64,000 nt of DNA from Methylocystis rosea (GCF_003855495.1 NZ_CP034086.1:558001-622000), one strand, 5' to 3'. Positions 44,812 to 54,136 are shown, numbered from the stretch's first letter. Numbers and translations: made by a program. Notes: generated by a model not told the origin, from the sequence alone.

Positions 44812-45819
44812 GTAGACGCGGTCGATGCAGAAGTCGACGACTTCGAGCAGCGCGCTCTTCCATGGCGATGCGGGAAAAATCTCCATCGCGTCGCGTGCGA
44901 TCGCGCCGTAATGCGCCGCGCGCTCGATCGTATCGTCGAGCGCCTTGTGCTTCTTCATCAGACCGCAGGCGGTCTCGACGTCGCCGTCCTTGATCTCGGC
45001 CTTTTCCAGCGTGCGCCGCCAGAATTCGCGTTCTTTCTCATTGCCGCGACGGAAGGCGAGCACCACGGGGAGCGTGATCTTGCCCTCGCGGAAGTCGTCG
45101 CCGACGTTTTTGCCGAGCTTGGCGGACGAGCCGCCATAATCCAGCGCGTCGTCGATGAGCTGGAAAGCGACGCCGAGATTCATGCCATAGCTGCGCGCGG
45201 CGGCTTCATCGGCCTTTGGCTTGCCGCCGAGCATCACCCCCACTTCGGCCGCGGCGGCGAAAAGCTCTGCCGTCTTGCGGCGGATGACGCCCATATAGGC
45301 GTCCTCGGTGGTGGTCGTGTCCTTCGCGGCGTTGAGCTGCATGATCTCGCCTTCGGCGATCACCGCGGCGGCTTGCGAAACCACGGAGAGCGGCGCGATG
45401 ACGCCGGGCTCGACCATCATTTTGAAGGCGTGGCCGAGCAGGAAGTCGCCGACGAGCACGCAGGTCTGATTGCCCCACAGCATGCGCGCGGCGATCTTGC
45501 CGCGGCGCATGTCGCTTTCGTCGACGACGTCGTCGTGGAGCAGCGTCGCCGTATGCATGAATTCAATGCCGGCGGCGAATTTCAGATGCCCGTCGCCCCT
45601 GTAGCCGCACATGCCGGCGGTGGCGAGAACGAGCATCGGCCGCAGGCGCTTGCCGCCGGCGGAGATGAGATGATTGGCGACCTCGGGAATCGTCGTGACG
45701 TCGGAGCCCATGCGCTGAATGATCAGCTGATTGGTGCGCTCCAGGTCGGGCTTGATGAGTTCGAGGAGACTGTCGAGGCCGGCGTCCTTTTTCTCATCGA
45801 GCGGAATGACGATACCCAC
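44809..45819 (-). CDS. ispB: Long-chain polyprenyl diphosphate synthase (IspB type)
   Basis: Makes the ubiquinone side chain from FPP and IPP. The 336-residue protein has GGKRLRPML (residues 56-64), the first Asp-rich motif LLHDDVVDESDMRRG (Asp96, 97, 100), a Lys-Thr at KTAEL and the second motif LIDDALDYGG. A small residue (Ala91) sits five positions before the first Asp, allowing long products such as octa- to decaprenyl. It is divergent from a TrmN6-like gene, a common alphaproteobacterial arrangement. Its stop codon lies inside repeat D. Confidence 0.93.
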   Translation of the reverse strand: MGIVIPLDEKKDAGLDSLLELIKPDLERTNQLIIQRMGSDVTTIPEVANHLISAGGKRLRPMLVLATAGMCGYRGDGHLKFAAGIEFMHTATLLHDDVVDESDMRRGKIAARMLWGNQTCVLVGDFLLGHAFKMMVEPGVIAPLSVVSQAAAVIAEGEIMQLNAAKDTTTTEDAYMGVIRRKTAELFAAAAEVGVMLGGKPKADEAAARSYGMNLGVAFQLIDDALDYGGSSAKLGKNVGDDFREGKITLPVVLAFRRGNEKEREFWRRTLEKAEIKDGDVETACGLMKKHKALDDTIERAAHYGAIARDAMEIFPASPWKSALLEVVDFCIDRVY

Positions 45820-46098
45820 GGACCCCCCTTAAGCCTTACGTTTTCTGGCGCGAACTTACGGCTTTGGGATGGAGGCGGCAAGTCGGCGAGGATGTTCGCG
45901 TTCCGTCCTTGTCCCGAACGAACGCGCCCGCAACGGCCGCCACGCGCCACATGTCATGCCCGACGGAGGAGCCGTCGTGCAAGGTCGCGCGGGGGAGGCG
46001 CTTCGCCGTATCAGCGAGGCTTGCCGCGCCGCGGCGCGGCAACCTCCCCACACGGGCGAGGCGTGCGCGCGGTCCGCCGTGGTAAGCCTCCCGGCGCA

Positions 46099-46782
46099 AT
46101 GACGAAAAGCGGCGCGATATTTGATGGATTTCTCGGCGGGCGGCTGCGCCTGCGTCAAAGCGCCGCCGGTCACCGTTCCGGCACGGAGGCCGAGCTGCTC
46201 GCCGCCGCGACGCCCGAACATCAGCAGGGAGTCATTCTCGACGTCGGCGCCGGGTCGGGGGCGGTCGGGCTGATGGCGGCGCTGCGCGCCCCTCGCGCGA
46301 TCGTTGGGCTGGTCGAGATCGACCCCGAGTCGTGCGCGCTCGCGCGTGAAAACGTCGCCGAAAATGCGCTGGGCGCAAGGGCGACAGTTTACGAAGCCGA
46401 CGTGCTCGCGGCGAAATCGCGCCGCGCCGCTGGACTGATCGACGAAAGGGCGGCGCTCGTGCTCACCAATCCGCCGTTTCATGACGCCGGCAAGGTGCGC
46501 GTGACGCCCGACGCCGCCAAGGCGCGCGCCCATGTCGCCAGCGCGCCGCTCGTCGAGTGGACGCGCGCCTGTCTCGCGCTGCTCGCGCCTGGCGGAACCT
46601 TCGTGATGATCCATCGCGCGGACGCGCTCGCCGAATGTCTCGCGGCTGTCGAGGGCAGGATAGGGGGCGTCTCGATCCAGCCCATTCACACGCGGGCCGA
46701 CGCGCCGGCGACGCGCATTCTTCTCGCCGGCGTCAAGGGCTCGAAAGCGCCGCTGTCGATCTTGAAGGCGATCGTGGTCTAG
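46099..46782 (+). CDS. TrmN6-like tRNA/rRNA adenine-N6 methyltransferase
   Basis: A 227-residue class I methyltransferase. It begins MTKSGAIFDGFLGGRLRLRQ, as in the tRNA1(Val) A37-N6 family, with SAM motif LDVGAGSGAVGLMAALRAP, acidic VEIDPES, and the N6-adenine catalytic motif LTNPPFHD (NPPF). A tRNA target is the family default; not proven. The frame is open far upstream, but homology begins at ATG 46099. The 279 bases between it and ispB hold no other gene that I can support. Confidence 0.88.
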   Translation: MTKSGAIFDGFLGGRLRLRQSAAGHRSGTEAELLAAATPEHQQGVILDVGAGSGAVGLMAALRAPRAIVGLVEIDPESCALARENVAENALGARATVYEADVLAAKSRRAAGLIDERAALVLTNPPFHDAGKVRVTPDAAKARAHVASAPLVEWTRACLALLAPGGTFVMIHRADALAECLAAVEGRIGGVSIQPIHTRADAPATRILLAGVKGSKAPLSILKAIVV

Positions 46783-46815
46783 CGGTGTTCTCGGGAACTC
46801 TAGAGCGCTGCATTA

Positions 46816-46947
46816 CTCACCCTCATCCTGAGGAGCCGCTTCGATCTGAAGATCGAAGCGGCGTCTCGAAGGACGAGGGTGAGAATGGCGAGCACGCTTC
46901 CTCGTCCTTCGAGACGCGAGCTTCGCTCGCTCCTCAGGATGAGGAAG
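46816..46947. repeat. Intergenic repeat family B, inverted pair
   Basis: CTCACCCTCATCCTGAGGAG, a GCTTCGATC/GATCGAAGC hairpin and GTCTCGAAGGACGAGG, followed by the inverted CCTCGTCCTTCGAGAC, CGAGCTTCGCTCG and CTCCTCAGGATGAGG. It lies between the convergent TrmN6-like and radical SAM genes. Confidence 0.85.
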
Positions 46948-46965
46948 CCAGAGTGCGACCCGAAC

Positions 46966-48516
46966 TTACGCCGCGCGCTGCGACGCCGTGGGCGGGCTCG
47001 AGAGCTGCGGCTCCCAGTAATTGCCCTTGTCGAACATGTGCCGCGCCTGCGCATATTGGAACATGATGCGCGCGACGATGGTGATGGTCTCCGGCTTGCG
47101 CACGGCGGCGCCCCAGACCCTGTTCCACATGCGGCCTTCCGCCTCGCCCATCTTGCGCACGTCCATGCCGACCTGCATCGCCTGCTGTTCGACCTCGCGC
47201 AGCGATTTCGGATCGAAGGGCTGCGGGGCCGGCGCCTTGCGGTGGCGGCCGAAAGTGCTGATCAGGCGCAGCATGCGTTCGCCGAAGGCGGCCGGGGCGT
47301 AGATCGCGTTGCAGAGATTCTGCATGCCGTGATGCAGCTCCTCCATGCTCATCGTCTGGCACTGGATGTTGGAGCTCCACGGCACGGCCTGGGTCTCGAC
47401 GCCGCCGGTGATGAGCCGGCCTTCGCGGGTGATGCGGTCGAAGAGCGGCGTCGCTTCCGACGCCATCAGCGCGCCGAGGCTGAAGATCGGAATCGGCGTC
47501 GCCATGGCGAATTCATATTGCTGGGCGAAGACGCTCGAGCCGTCATGGTCGAAGCCGACGATCATCCCGCCCATCACCGACATGCCGTGATCGACGAGCT
47601 TCTGGATTTCGTCGACGAGGCTGATCTTGAGATTCTGCCGCTTGCCGGTCTCGCGCAGGCTTTCGACATTGGGCGTCTCGATGCCGACGAAGACCTGCGT
47701 CAGGCCCGCCGCGACGCACATGTCGAGCAGCTCCTCGTCGCGCGTCGCGTCGATGGAGATCTGCGTGACGAACTCCATCGGACGATCGCGGCGCCAATGC
47801 GCGATCGCCGCGAGCAGCTCCTTGCAGTGCGCGCGGTAGGCGGTGAAATTGTCGTCGGCGAGAAAGGCCGTGCGATAGCCCGCCGCCCAGAGCGCGTCGA
47901 GTTCGGCGAGGACGTTGGCGATCGGCTTGTGGCGCTGCTTGCGTCCCAGATATTGAATGACGTCGCAGAATTCGCATTCGAACGGACAGCCGCGCGAGGT
48001 CTGCACCGCGCCGAGAATCGCGCGGTCGTTGCGATAAAGGTCCCAGCGCGGCGGCGGCGAAGCGGCGAGTGACGGCTTGTCGCCGACATAGCTGTCCTTC
48101 GGCGTGCCGGCGCGAAGATCGGAGAAGATCTCGCCGGCGATTTCCTCGATCTCGCCGCTCACCAGCACGTCGCAATGGTCGCGCAGTCGCGCCGGCGAAA
48201 GGCTCGCATAGGGGCCGCCGATGATGACGCGCTTGCCGCGGCGGCGGAATTCGTCGGCGATGGCGATCATCCGGCCGCGCTGGCTGACTTTGCCGGTGAT
48301 CGCGATATAGTCGGCGGGATGGTCGAACTTCACCGGCTCGACCTGCTCCTCGCAGAGCTCGAATTCGAAGTCGCTGGGGGCAAGCGCCGCGACGGTCGCC
48401 GTGGCGAGGTCCGCCATCATCACGCCGCCCGCCACGCCTGACGCCGCCAGCGCCTCGCCGCCGAAATAAGTTGGAAAATCCCCAGCAGGATTGATGAGAT
48501 AGATCGAAACGGACAT
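46966..48516 (-). CDS. B12-binding radical SAM protein (DUF4070 type)
   Basis: A 516-residue protein. It has an N-terminal cobalamin-binding Rossmann-type domain (about 1-150), a radical SAM domain with the cluster ligands in SRGCPFECEFCDVIQYLGR (C-x3-C-x2-C), and a C-terminal helical DUF4070-like region (LCNAIYAPAAFGERMLRLIS). The group includes HpnP (hopanoid C-2 methylase), but this copy stands alone and its substrate is unknown. ATG 48516 follows GAGGGG. The three B12 genes in the window show that the organism can make at least part of its cofactor. Confidence 0.85.
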   Translation of the reverse strand: MSVSIYLINPAGDFPTYFGGEALAASGVAGGVMMADLATATVAALAPSDFEFELCEEQVEPVKFDHPADYIAITGKVSQRGRMIAIADEFRRRGKRVIIGGPYASLSPARLRDHCDVLVSGEIEEIAGEIFSDLRAGTPKDSYVGDKPSLAASPPPRWDLYRNDRAILGAVQTSRGCPFECEFCDVIQYLGRKQRHKPIANVLAELDALWAAGYRTAFLADDNFTAYRAHCKELLAAIAHWRRDRPMEFVTQISIDATRDEELLDMCVAAGLTQVFVGIETPNVESLRETGKRQNLKISLVDEIQKLVDHGMSVMGGMIVGFDHDGSSVFAQQYEFAMATPIPIFSLGALMASEATPLFDRITREGRLITGGVETQAVPWSSNIQCQTMSMEELHHGMQNLCNAIYAPAAFGERMLRLISTFGRHRKAPAPQPFDPKSLREVEQQAMQVGMDVRKMGEAEGRMWNRVWGAAVRKPETITIVARIMFQYAQARHMFDKGNYWEPQLSSPPTASQRAA

Positions 48517-48632
48517 GCAAATCCCCTCATGCGCTTCGAGCCGTACGCTAAATGAACTTCGCAATCTGGACAAGAACTTGTCATCATTCCAAAGTGGATG
48601 GCGGCGCGCAAACTCAAAGAAAAACGCGCAAC

Positions 48633-48666
48633 AAAAAAGCGGCCGCTACCGGCCGCTTTTCGTTTT
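48633..48666. terminator. Bidirectional Rho-independent terminator
   Basis: AAAAAAGCGGCCGCTACC and GGCCGCTTTTCGTTTT form an eight-base G/C stem flanked by an A-run and a T-run. It can terminate in either direction. On the minus strand it follows the Tlde1 gene and precedes the radical SAM gene, separating the two. Confidence 0.85.
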
Positions 48667-48688
48667 CACGCGTGAGAATAAACGCTTA

Positions 48689-48800
48689 GAGCGCTTCCCG
48701 ATCACATCGAATCATGTGATCGATAAGGAATCGCTCAATCCAAACGTTGGAGCAGGTTCTCATCGAAAAAGTCTGTCAACTTTTTCGGAACCTGCTCTAG
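48689..48800. repeat. Intergenic repeat family D, copy 2
   Basis: AGAGCGCTTCCCGATCACAT, CATGTGATCGATAAGGAATC and the second hairpin CGAAAAAGTCTGTCAACTTTTTCG with AACCTGCTCTAG. It matches 44701-44811 apart from a few substitutions and small indels. The final CTA contains the complement of the TAG stop of the Tlde1 gene. Confidence 0.9.
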
Positions 48801-49861
48801 AGATGCGCGACGACGGCGAGCCGGCGAACCTCGCCGTTCTTATAAGCGCGCAGGAAGGCCTGATAGTCGCGGAACGACACGCAGCCGTTCGAATCGCCGT
48901 TCGGGCCGAGCATGTAGGTATGCGCGAGAAGGCCGGCGCGGCCGAAGATCGCGCCTTCGCCGCCGACCGGCGTGAGGCGCAGCGCCTCGACGCCATGGAA
49001 CAGCGCCTCGCGCGGCTTGAGATCGTAAACATGCGGCGGCGTCGCGCCGCGCATGCGCAAATGAACGTAGCGCGGATCGTCGAGATGTTCGCGCAGGCCG
49101 GAATGCGCCTCGAGTTTTGCGCCGCTGGGCAAATAGACCGTATGCGACGAGATGTCATAGACGGCGGTGTAGCGGTCGAAGCGCGCCGCAGGTCCGACGG
49201 CCGCGCCGGCCGCGCCGCCGAGAATGCCGGATTTCAGGTCGGAGAGCGTGCCGCCGTCCGGGGCCGCATAGGCGAGCGCCTGACCGCGCGGTTGCTGCTG
49301 ACGCGCCTCTTGCGCCGATTGCGCGGCGTCGCCGAGCCCGAAGAATCGCTCGAAGATCGAGCGGTCGTCCGGTCCAGAGCCCGGCACGACGGTCGTGCGC
49401 GCCATGCGGCGCAGCGAGCCTTCATAAAGGCCGCGATTGGCGACGGTGAGTTCGACCGGGCGGCGCGGCGGCAGCGGCGCGTCCTCCGCCGAGGCGACCT
49501 GCGCGCCGTCGACGTCCTGGCGCTCGGGAACGATGGCGCGCGGCGTTTGCGCCGCGGGCTGGATGCTGGCGTCAAGCGCGCCGCGCAGCGTCGGTTCAGC
49601 GAGCGCCAGCGTCTGCCGCCGGCCGCCGAGGCCGACGATGGCCCCGTATGGATTTTGCGCGATAGAGGCGCTCTGCCTGAGGGCCGCCGCGGCTGTCTCG
49701 GAGCTGGCGGTCGCCGGGCGCTGCGAGAGCGCCCACCACCCCGCCGACAGGCTCACCGCCAGCGCAACGCCGGCGATGACCAGATGAGACGAGTTCTTGC
49801 GAGAATAAATGCGACGATCCAAAGAAATGAAATCGATTGGCGCACCGATCCCTTGCATCAT
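48797..49861 (-). CDS. Tlde1/DUF2778-domain protein, membrane-anchored
   Basis: A 354-residue protein. A single membrane helix (LVIAGVALAVSLSAGWWAL, near 27-45) is followed by a long Ala/Pro-rich linker and a C-terminal DUF2778 domain (about 230-354). The domain runs YTAVYDISSHTVYLPSG, EAHSGLREHLDDP, TPPHVYDLKPREALFHG and ends GPNGDSNGCVSFRDYQAFL, with a Cys as in L,D-transpeptidase-like enzymes. Some Tlde1 proteins are type VI toxins, but here the N-terminal anchor and the absence of T6SS or immunity genes suggest a housekeeping cell-wall role. Confidence 0.82.
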   Translation of the reverse strand: MMQGIGAPIDFISLDRRIYSRKNSSHLVIAGVALAVSLSAGWWALSQRPATASSETAAAALRQSASIAQNPYGAIVGLGGRRQTLALAEPTLRGALDASIQPAAQTPRAIVPERQDVDGAQVASAEDAPLPPRRPVELTVANRGLYEGSLRRMARTTVVPGSGPDDRSIFERFFGLGDAAQSAQEARQQQPRGQALAYAAPDGGTLSDLKSGILGGAAGAAVGPAARFDRYTAVYDISSHTVYLPSGAKLEAHSGLREHLDDPRYVHLRMRGATPPHVYDLKPREALFHGVEALRLTPVGGEGAIFGRAGLLAHTYMLGPNGDSNGCVSFRDYQAFLRAYKNGEVRRLAVVAHL

Positions 49862-50229
49862 CCGCCCCTACCTCCGAATTACTCTTCCGTCGCAAGGCTC
49901 TGAGCTTCGCTGACATTTGCGCGAAATCGCGACAAAGTTCGGCGAAAGCCAGAACTGCACGGAACGCCTTCACATATTCTCACCAGAACTAAACGGCCTT
50001 GCTTGGGCTGCTTTAGGGCGAATTCTTGTCCGCGCTTACGGTAAAGACGAATAGTTAAGGCTTTGAAAACGCCGGGTTTCGTGAAATGTCCCGCCACGGC
50101 GCGGCCAAGTTTGCCGCCGCTTTGGCGCCCAGATTGAGGCTCTGCCGCAGGCGCGTTTGATGACGCGCGGCGGCGAAACCTTCGCCGCTTCAAATTGTTC
50201 TATGAAGAGGAAACCGGAGGACCCTAGGG
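49862..50229. other. Intergenic region without a convincing gene
   Basis: A 368-base divergent region between the Tlde1 gene and the SDR gene. It should contain both promoters, but I saw no gene, repeat or clear operator. The only strong signal is the ribosome site GGAGG before the SDR start. Confidence 0.5.
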
Positions 50230-50973
50230 ATGAGCAACGCAATCGAAGGCAAGGTCGTCGCCATTACGGGCGCATCGAGCGGCATCGGCGAAGCGACGGC
50301 GCGCGATCTCGCCGCGCGCGGGGCCGCCGTCGTCCTCGGCGCGCGAAGACTCGAGCGGCTCGAGGCGATCGCCGGCGAACTCACCGCCGCTGGCGGAAAG
50401 GCGGTCGCCATCGCCGTGGACGTGACGAAGAAAGCCGAGGTCGACGCTTTCGTCGCCGGCGCGGTTCAGGCCTTCGGCCGGCTGGACGTCCTCATCAACA
50501 ACGCCGGGCTGATGGCGATCGCGCCGCTTTCGGAACGCCGCACGGATGAATGGGACCGGATGATCGACATCAACATCAAGGGCCTGCTCTATGGCGTCGC
50601 CGCCGCGCTGCCGGTGTTCGAGAAACAGGGCTCAGGCCATTTCATCAATATTTCCTCGGTCGCGGGCATAAAGGTGTTCAGCCCCGGCGGCACGGTCTAT
50701 AGCGGGACGAAATTCGCGGTCGCGGCGATCTCGGAAGGGCTGCGCCATGAAGTCGGCGGCAAGATCCGCACGACCGTCATCATGCCGGGCGCGGTCGACA
50801 CGGAATTGAAGACCGGGACGTCCGACGCGGCGAGCCGCAAATTCGTCGACGAATTTTATAAGCAGTCGATTCCGGCGGATTCAATCGCCCGCGCAATTCG
50901 CTATGCGATCGAGCAGCCGGCGGATGTGGACGTGAACCAGATTGTGGTGCGGCCGACCGTGCAGGAGTTTTGA
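50230..50973 (+). CDS. Short-chain dehydrogenase/reductase
   Basis: A classical SDR of 247 residues: VAITGASSGIGEATARDLAA (nucleotide-binding TGxxxGIG), ARRLERLEA (an Arg after strand 2, favouring NADP), NNAG near 90, catalytic Ser in NISSVAGIKV and YSGTK (Tyr-x-x-x-Lys). It resembles YdfG/serine-dehydrogenase-like SDRs; the substrate is not predictable. GGAGG lies nine bases before the ATG. It is the last gene before the accessory patch. Confidence 0.92.
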   Translation: MSNAIEGKVVAITGASSGIGEATARDLAARGAAVVLGARRLERLEAIAGELTAAGGKAVAIAVDVTKKAEVDAFVAGAVQAFGRLDVLINNAGLMAIAPLSERRTDEWDRMIDINIKGLLYGVAAALPVFEKQGSGHFINISSVAGIKVFSPGGTVYSGTKFAVAAISEGLRHEVGGKIRTTVIMPGAVDTELKTGTSDAASRKFVDEFYKQSIPADSIARAIRYAIEQPADVDVNQIVVRPTVQEF

Positions 50974-51244
50974 GGGGCGCGCGCTGTCGGCGTCGACTGG
51001 CGGGTGGCGGTCTAAGGTCGGATCGAACGGGTGCTTATGACCCAATCCCGACATTCCTGGCATCGCCCTAGGATGCCTGTCTCGACCCGGTGCGGCCGCG
51101 CGGCAATGGGGCGCGAAATGACCGCAAGTTCTTACGTTGCGAACGCCCACCAAAGTTGAGGGCACGGGCCAAGTGACCGATAGGACGCGGCAATTGGCCA
51201 AAAGCGACGACCACTTCGAATGCGCCTGCCGAAATAGAGCCCGC

Positions 51245-54136
51245 CTATGAGCGGTTGCCGCTGTTATTGCGGCGGTCGCCGTTCTCTCCAGAAACAGCGG
51301 CGGCGAGCATCTTGTAGCTGTAACCGTCCGGTTCGCCGATCAGCGCGTCCAGCCCATGAACATTTTCGAGCTCGGCTTCGTACGAGGCCTCGGCGGCCGC
51401 CTTGCTAAACATGGTGATGTCGCTTTCGACGGACAGCGCGACGCGGCTAGGGGACGGTGCCGCTGCGGCGTATGCTTCGAAATATTTGCGGCCCGTCGGG
51501 TCAAGCTCGGGGATGCGTAGGCCGAGGCGACCGCACGCAGCCTGCGCGGCTGCGAACTCGCTTCGGCATGTCGTCGCCGCAAGTTCGCGAAAGGCGCTGC
51601 CGAGTCCGGCGAGGGCAAGCCTGACATTGTTCGGAAGGAAGGGCGCCCGCCGGTCGTCCGCGAGCGACCGCGCTACGAGCCATACGTCCAGCCCCAAATC
51701 GCCTGCTGCCCCGGCCGAAACGCCCCATTCATAGAGGACGTCGCGGCGTCCGGGGAAGCGGGGCGCATGTTCGCGCATTAGCGCCAACGCCTCGCCCGGC
51801 TGTTCGGTGGCTCGGAGAATGTGGCTGTAATCGGTGAGCCGCAAGGGGTCGTCGCGATCTACCTCAAATAATGCCTTCGAAATTGCGCGAGCGATTGACC
51901 ATCGAACCGGACCAGCGTTCAGAAAGTGTCGTGCTAGGTCACGGTGCCAACTATTGATATCCTGGTTCCGTCCGCGATTTTTCAAGAATTCAGAAAGCGC
52001 AGACCGCGCAAGAAACGGATACCATCGATCAACTTCGTAACCGCTCTCGACTAGCCAGTCGCGTGCCGCCTCGGCGATCCGGCGATGGCGCGTCAGAACA
52101 TAGGTCGTTCCGCCATCGACCATGGCCTCGCTGCGAAGAACGCGGAGTGGGCCGCAATCGAGCCGCAACTCGTCGCAACGCAGCGCAAAGGCCAAGACGG
52201 TGCGGGACAGATATAGCTGGTTCTCCGCGTGCATCGCCGCGATCATGGCATAGATATCAAGCAGCGTTTTGTCGCCGACGCCGGGGGCCGAAACCCAGGG
52301 CGCCATCAGACGGGAGACGCGTTGGCGAAGCTCCTCGCCTTCGCGTGTCATTAGCAGCGCGCCGAGCAGTGAACCTTCTTCATGTTTCCCCGCAAGCTCG
52401 CGCGCGTTGTCGAGAAGTATCTTCGCCGCGCCTTCAGAAGTGTGGTTTTGCAGCCTGCCCATGGCGCCTCCGCCCCAAGCCGCCCACCCCTCGGCGATGC
52501 GACGCGCGTCTTCTTCGTCGAGGCCCACCAAACGCACGCGCCGGAAGTCCGCCACTCTCTGCCACATCTGATCGTTCAGCCCGCGGAGAACCCAATCGGC
52601 CTCGCGTGCTGCCAGGACGAAGTGCACATCCGTACGCACGTTGAAGCTGTGCAGGGCGCTAGGCAAGCCTGCGGCGACGTTTTCGGCGTCGTCTATTGTT
52701 ACAATCCAAGCATGGTCCGGCTTGGGCGGCATCAACTCCAGCCAGTTGCCGGGTAGTTCAGCGGTCGAGCTCTGGCGCCAAAGGCAGGTCCACGGCCGGA
52801 CACCTCGTAGCAAACCCGCGGCGGTTTGCAGCAGCGCCGCCGACTTTCCTTCCCCACCGGCACCCGTCAGCAAACGCGCGACGGGCCGAGGAGCGGCGTG
52901 ATGCGCCGCCTCGAAAGTGCGGACGAGACCGTCCACGATCTGCCGAGGACGAACGCCTGCGGCGGTAGCCGCCTCCCAGCGCGGAAAGCTACCGTTGAAC
53001 CAATCGGCCATTTCCTCGGTTGTGAGACGCTCGGCGGTCATCCGCGCAAGCTCGGCGGCGTCTATGATCCGCCATCCTTCGGGTGCGGGGACAATCGGCT
53101 GCTCGCTGAATAGCGAAGCTGCGGGCGGATTTTCGGGCTTCGGGCCAGGCAACGGATAGGCGTATGCGTCCCGCTTCGCGATTCGAAGCCGGGATGGAGC
53201 GGCGTCAGTGTCGAAAACGTACTCTCTGTGATCGTCGTTCCAGCGCAGCGGCTCGATGACCAGCCGACCGGTGGCCAAATTCGCCTCGCCCCACATGACG
53301 CCGTTGCGCCAGATCGGACTATCGCCAGCCTGGAAGCCGGAAGGCGCCTGGATAGCCAACGCGGACTGCATCGCGTCGCCTGATTTCTGTGCGCCGGAGC
53401 GGTGCAGATGGCCGTGCAAGTAGATCGCATTCGCCTGCTCGAGCCGTGACCGGATACGCTCCCCGTCAGACCAATCCTTTTCGCCGGTCATCGCCGCCAA
53501 TGGATGGTGGCCGATGACAATGATGAGACTCGGCGCCGTGTCCGAGGCCCTCTTAAGCGCTGCATCCACCATTGTTCGTCCGGCAGTAAGACGCCCCCAA
53601 TCCTCGTCGTCATGACAAAGCCAAGCAGTGTTGATGCCCACGACGGCAACGCGTTTGCCGTTGATCTCGCGGGTGGCGCATGCCGCCCCCATCTCGGACG
53701 CCAGCCAGTCCTCGCCCCAAGCCCCAAGGGCGTGTTCGAGCGTCCGGTAGGCTTCGAATCGCGGAAGGATCATGTCGACGCGCTTTTGACGTCCGTCCTC
53801 ATCGACTTGCTGGAACATGCGCTGCTGTTCGACATCCGTCATCCAGCTGCGTGGGTTGCCGGCGCGCTTTCGATCGACGTCATGATTGCCCGGAACGGTA
53901 AAAATCGGACAGTCCTTCGGGAGGGCGGCGCGCAAGGGATCTAGGAAGCGTTCGCGCAAGAGCCCGTATTCCGGGTTTGTCCCGGAAAACGCCAAATCGC
54001 CGGTGAAGAACACTATGTCCGGCTTCGCAGGTTGCTGCTTCACATTTCGGACGATGGCCTCGTACATGCCAACGCGGTGGAAACCTTCGCGCGAACATTC
54101 GTGCACGTCGGAAATATGCAGCCATCGAACCGACAA
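51245..54136 (-). CDS. Calcineurin-like phosphoesterase fused to STAND-like NTPase
   Basis: A protein of about 963 residues. The N-terminal metallophosphoesterase has every metal motif: ISDVH (10-12), GD (46-47), GNHD (83-86), GHH (209-211) and GHLH (242-245). After a linker come a P-loop GAGGEGKS (425-432), Walker B IVTIDDAE (about 479-485) and FVLAAR like a sensor Arg. The last 450 residues are helical and may be TPR-like (EALALMREHAPRFPGRRDV). This is the effector-plus-STAND plan of immune sensors; a defence role is inferred. TTG 54136 follows GAGGGGG at six bases; GTG 54199 is an alternative. Confidence 0.82.
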   Translation of the reverse strand: MSVRWLHISDVHECSREGFHRVGMYEAIVRNVKQQPAKPDIVFFTGDLAFSGTNPEYGLLRERFLDPLRAALPKDCPIFTVPGNHDVDRKRAGNPRSWMTDVEQQRMFQQVDEDGRQKRVDMILPRFEAYRTLEHALGAWGEDWLASEMGAACATREINGKRVAVVGINTAWLCHDDEDWGRLTAGRTMVDAALKRASDTAPSLIIVIGHHPLAAMTGEKDWSDGERIRSRLEQANAIYLHGHLHRSGAQKSGDAMQSALAIQAPSGFQAGDSPIWRNGVMWGEANLATGRLVIEPLRWNDDHREYVFDTDAAPSRLRIAKRDAYAYPLPGPKPENPPAASLFSEQPIVPAPEGWRIIDAAELARMTAERLTTEEMADWFNGSFPRWEAATAAGVRPRQIVDGLVRTFEAAHHAAPRPVARLLTGAGGEGKSAALLQTAAGLLRGVRPWTCLWRQSSTAELPGNWLELMPPKPDHAWIVTIDDAENVAAGLPSALHSFNVRTDVHFVLAAREADWVLRGLNDQMWQRVADFRRVRLVGLDEEDARRIAEGWAAWGGGAMGRLQNHTSEGAAKILLDNARELAGKHEEGSLLGALLMTREGEELRQRVSRLMAPWVSAPGVGDKTLLDIYAMIAAMHAENQLYLSRTVLAFALRCDELRLDCGPLRVLRSEAMVDGGTTYVLTRHRRIAEAARDWLVESGYEVDRWYPFLARSALSEFLKNRGRNQDINSWHRDLARHFLNAGPVRWSIARAISKALFEVDRDDPLRLTDYSHILRATEQPGEALALMREHAPRFPGRRDVLYEWGVSAGAAGDLGLDVWLVARSLADDRRAPFLPNNVRLALAGLGSAFRELAATTCRSEFAAAQAACGRLGLRIPELDPTGRKYFEAYAAAAPSPSRVALSVESDITMFSKAAAEASYEAELENVHGLDALIGEPDGYSYKMLAAAVSGENGDRRNNSGNRS

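Noticed and set aside
44911..46098. Upstream extension of the TrmN6-like frame across ispB
   Set aside because: Antisense to ispB; methyltransferase similarity starts at ATG 46099.
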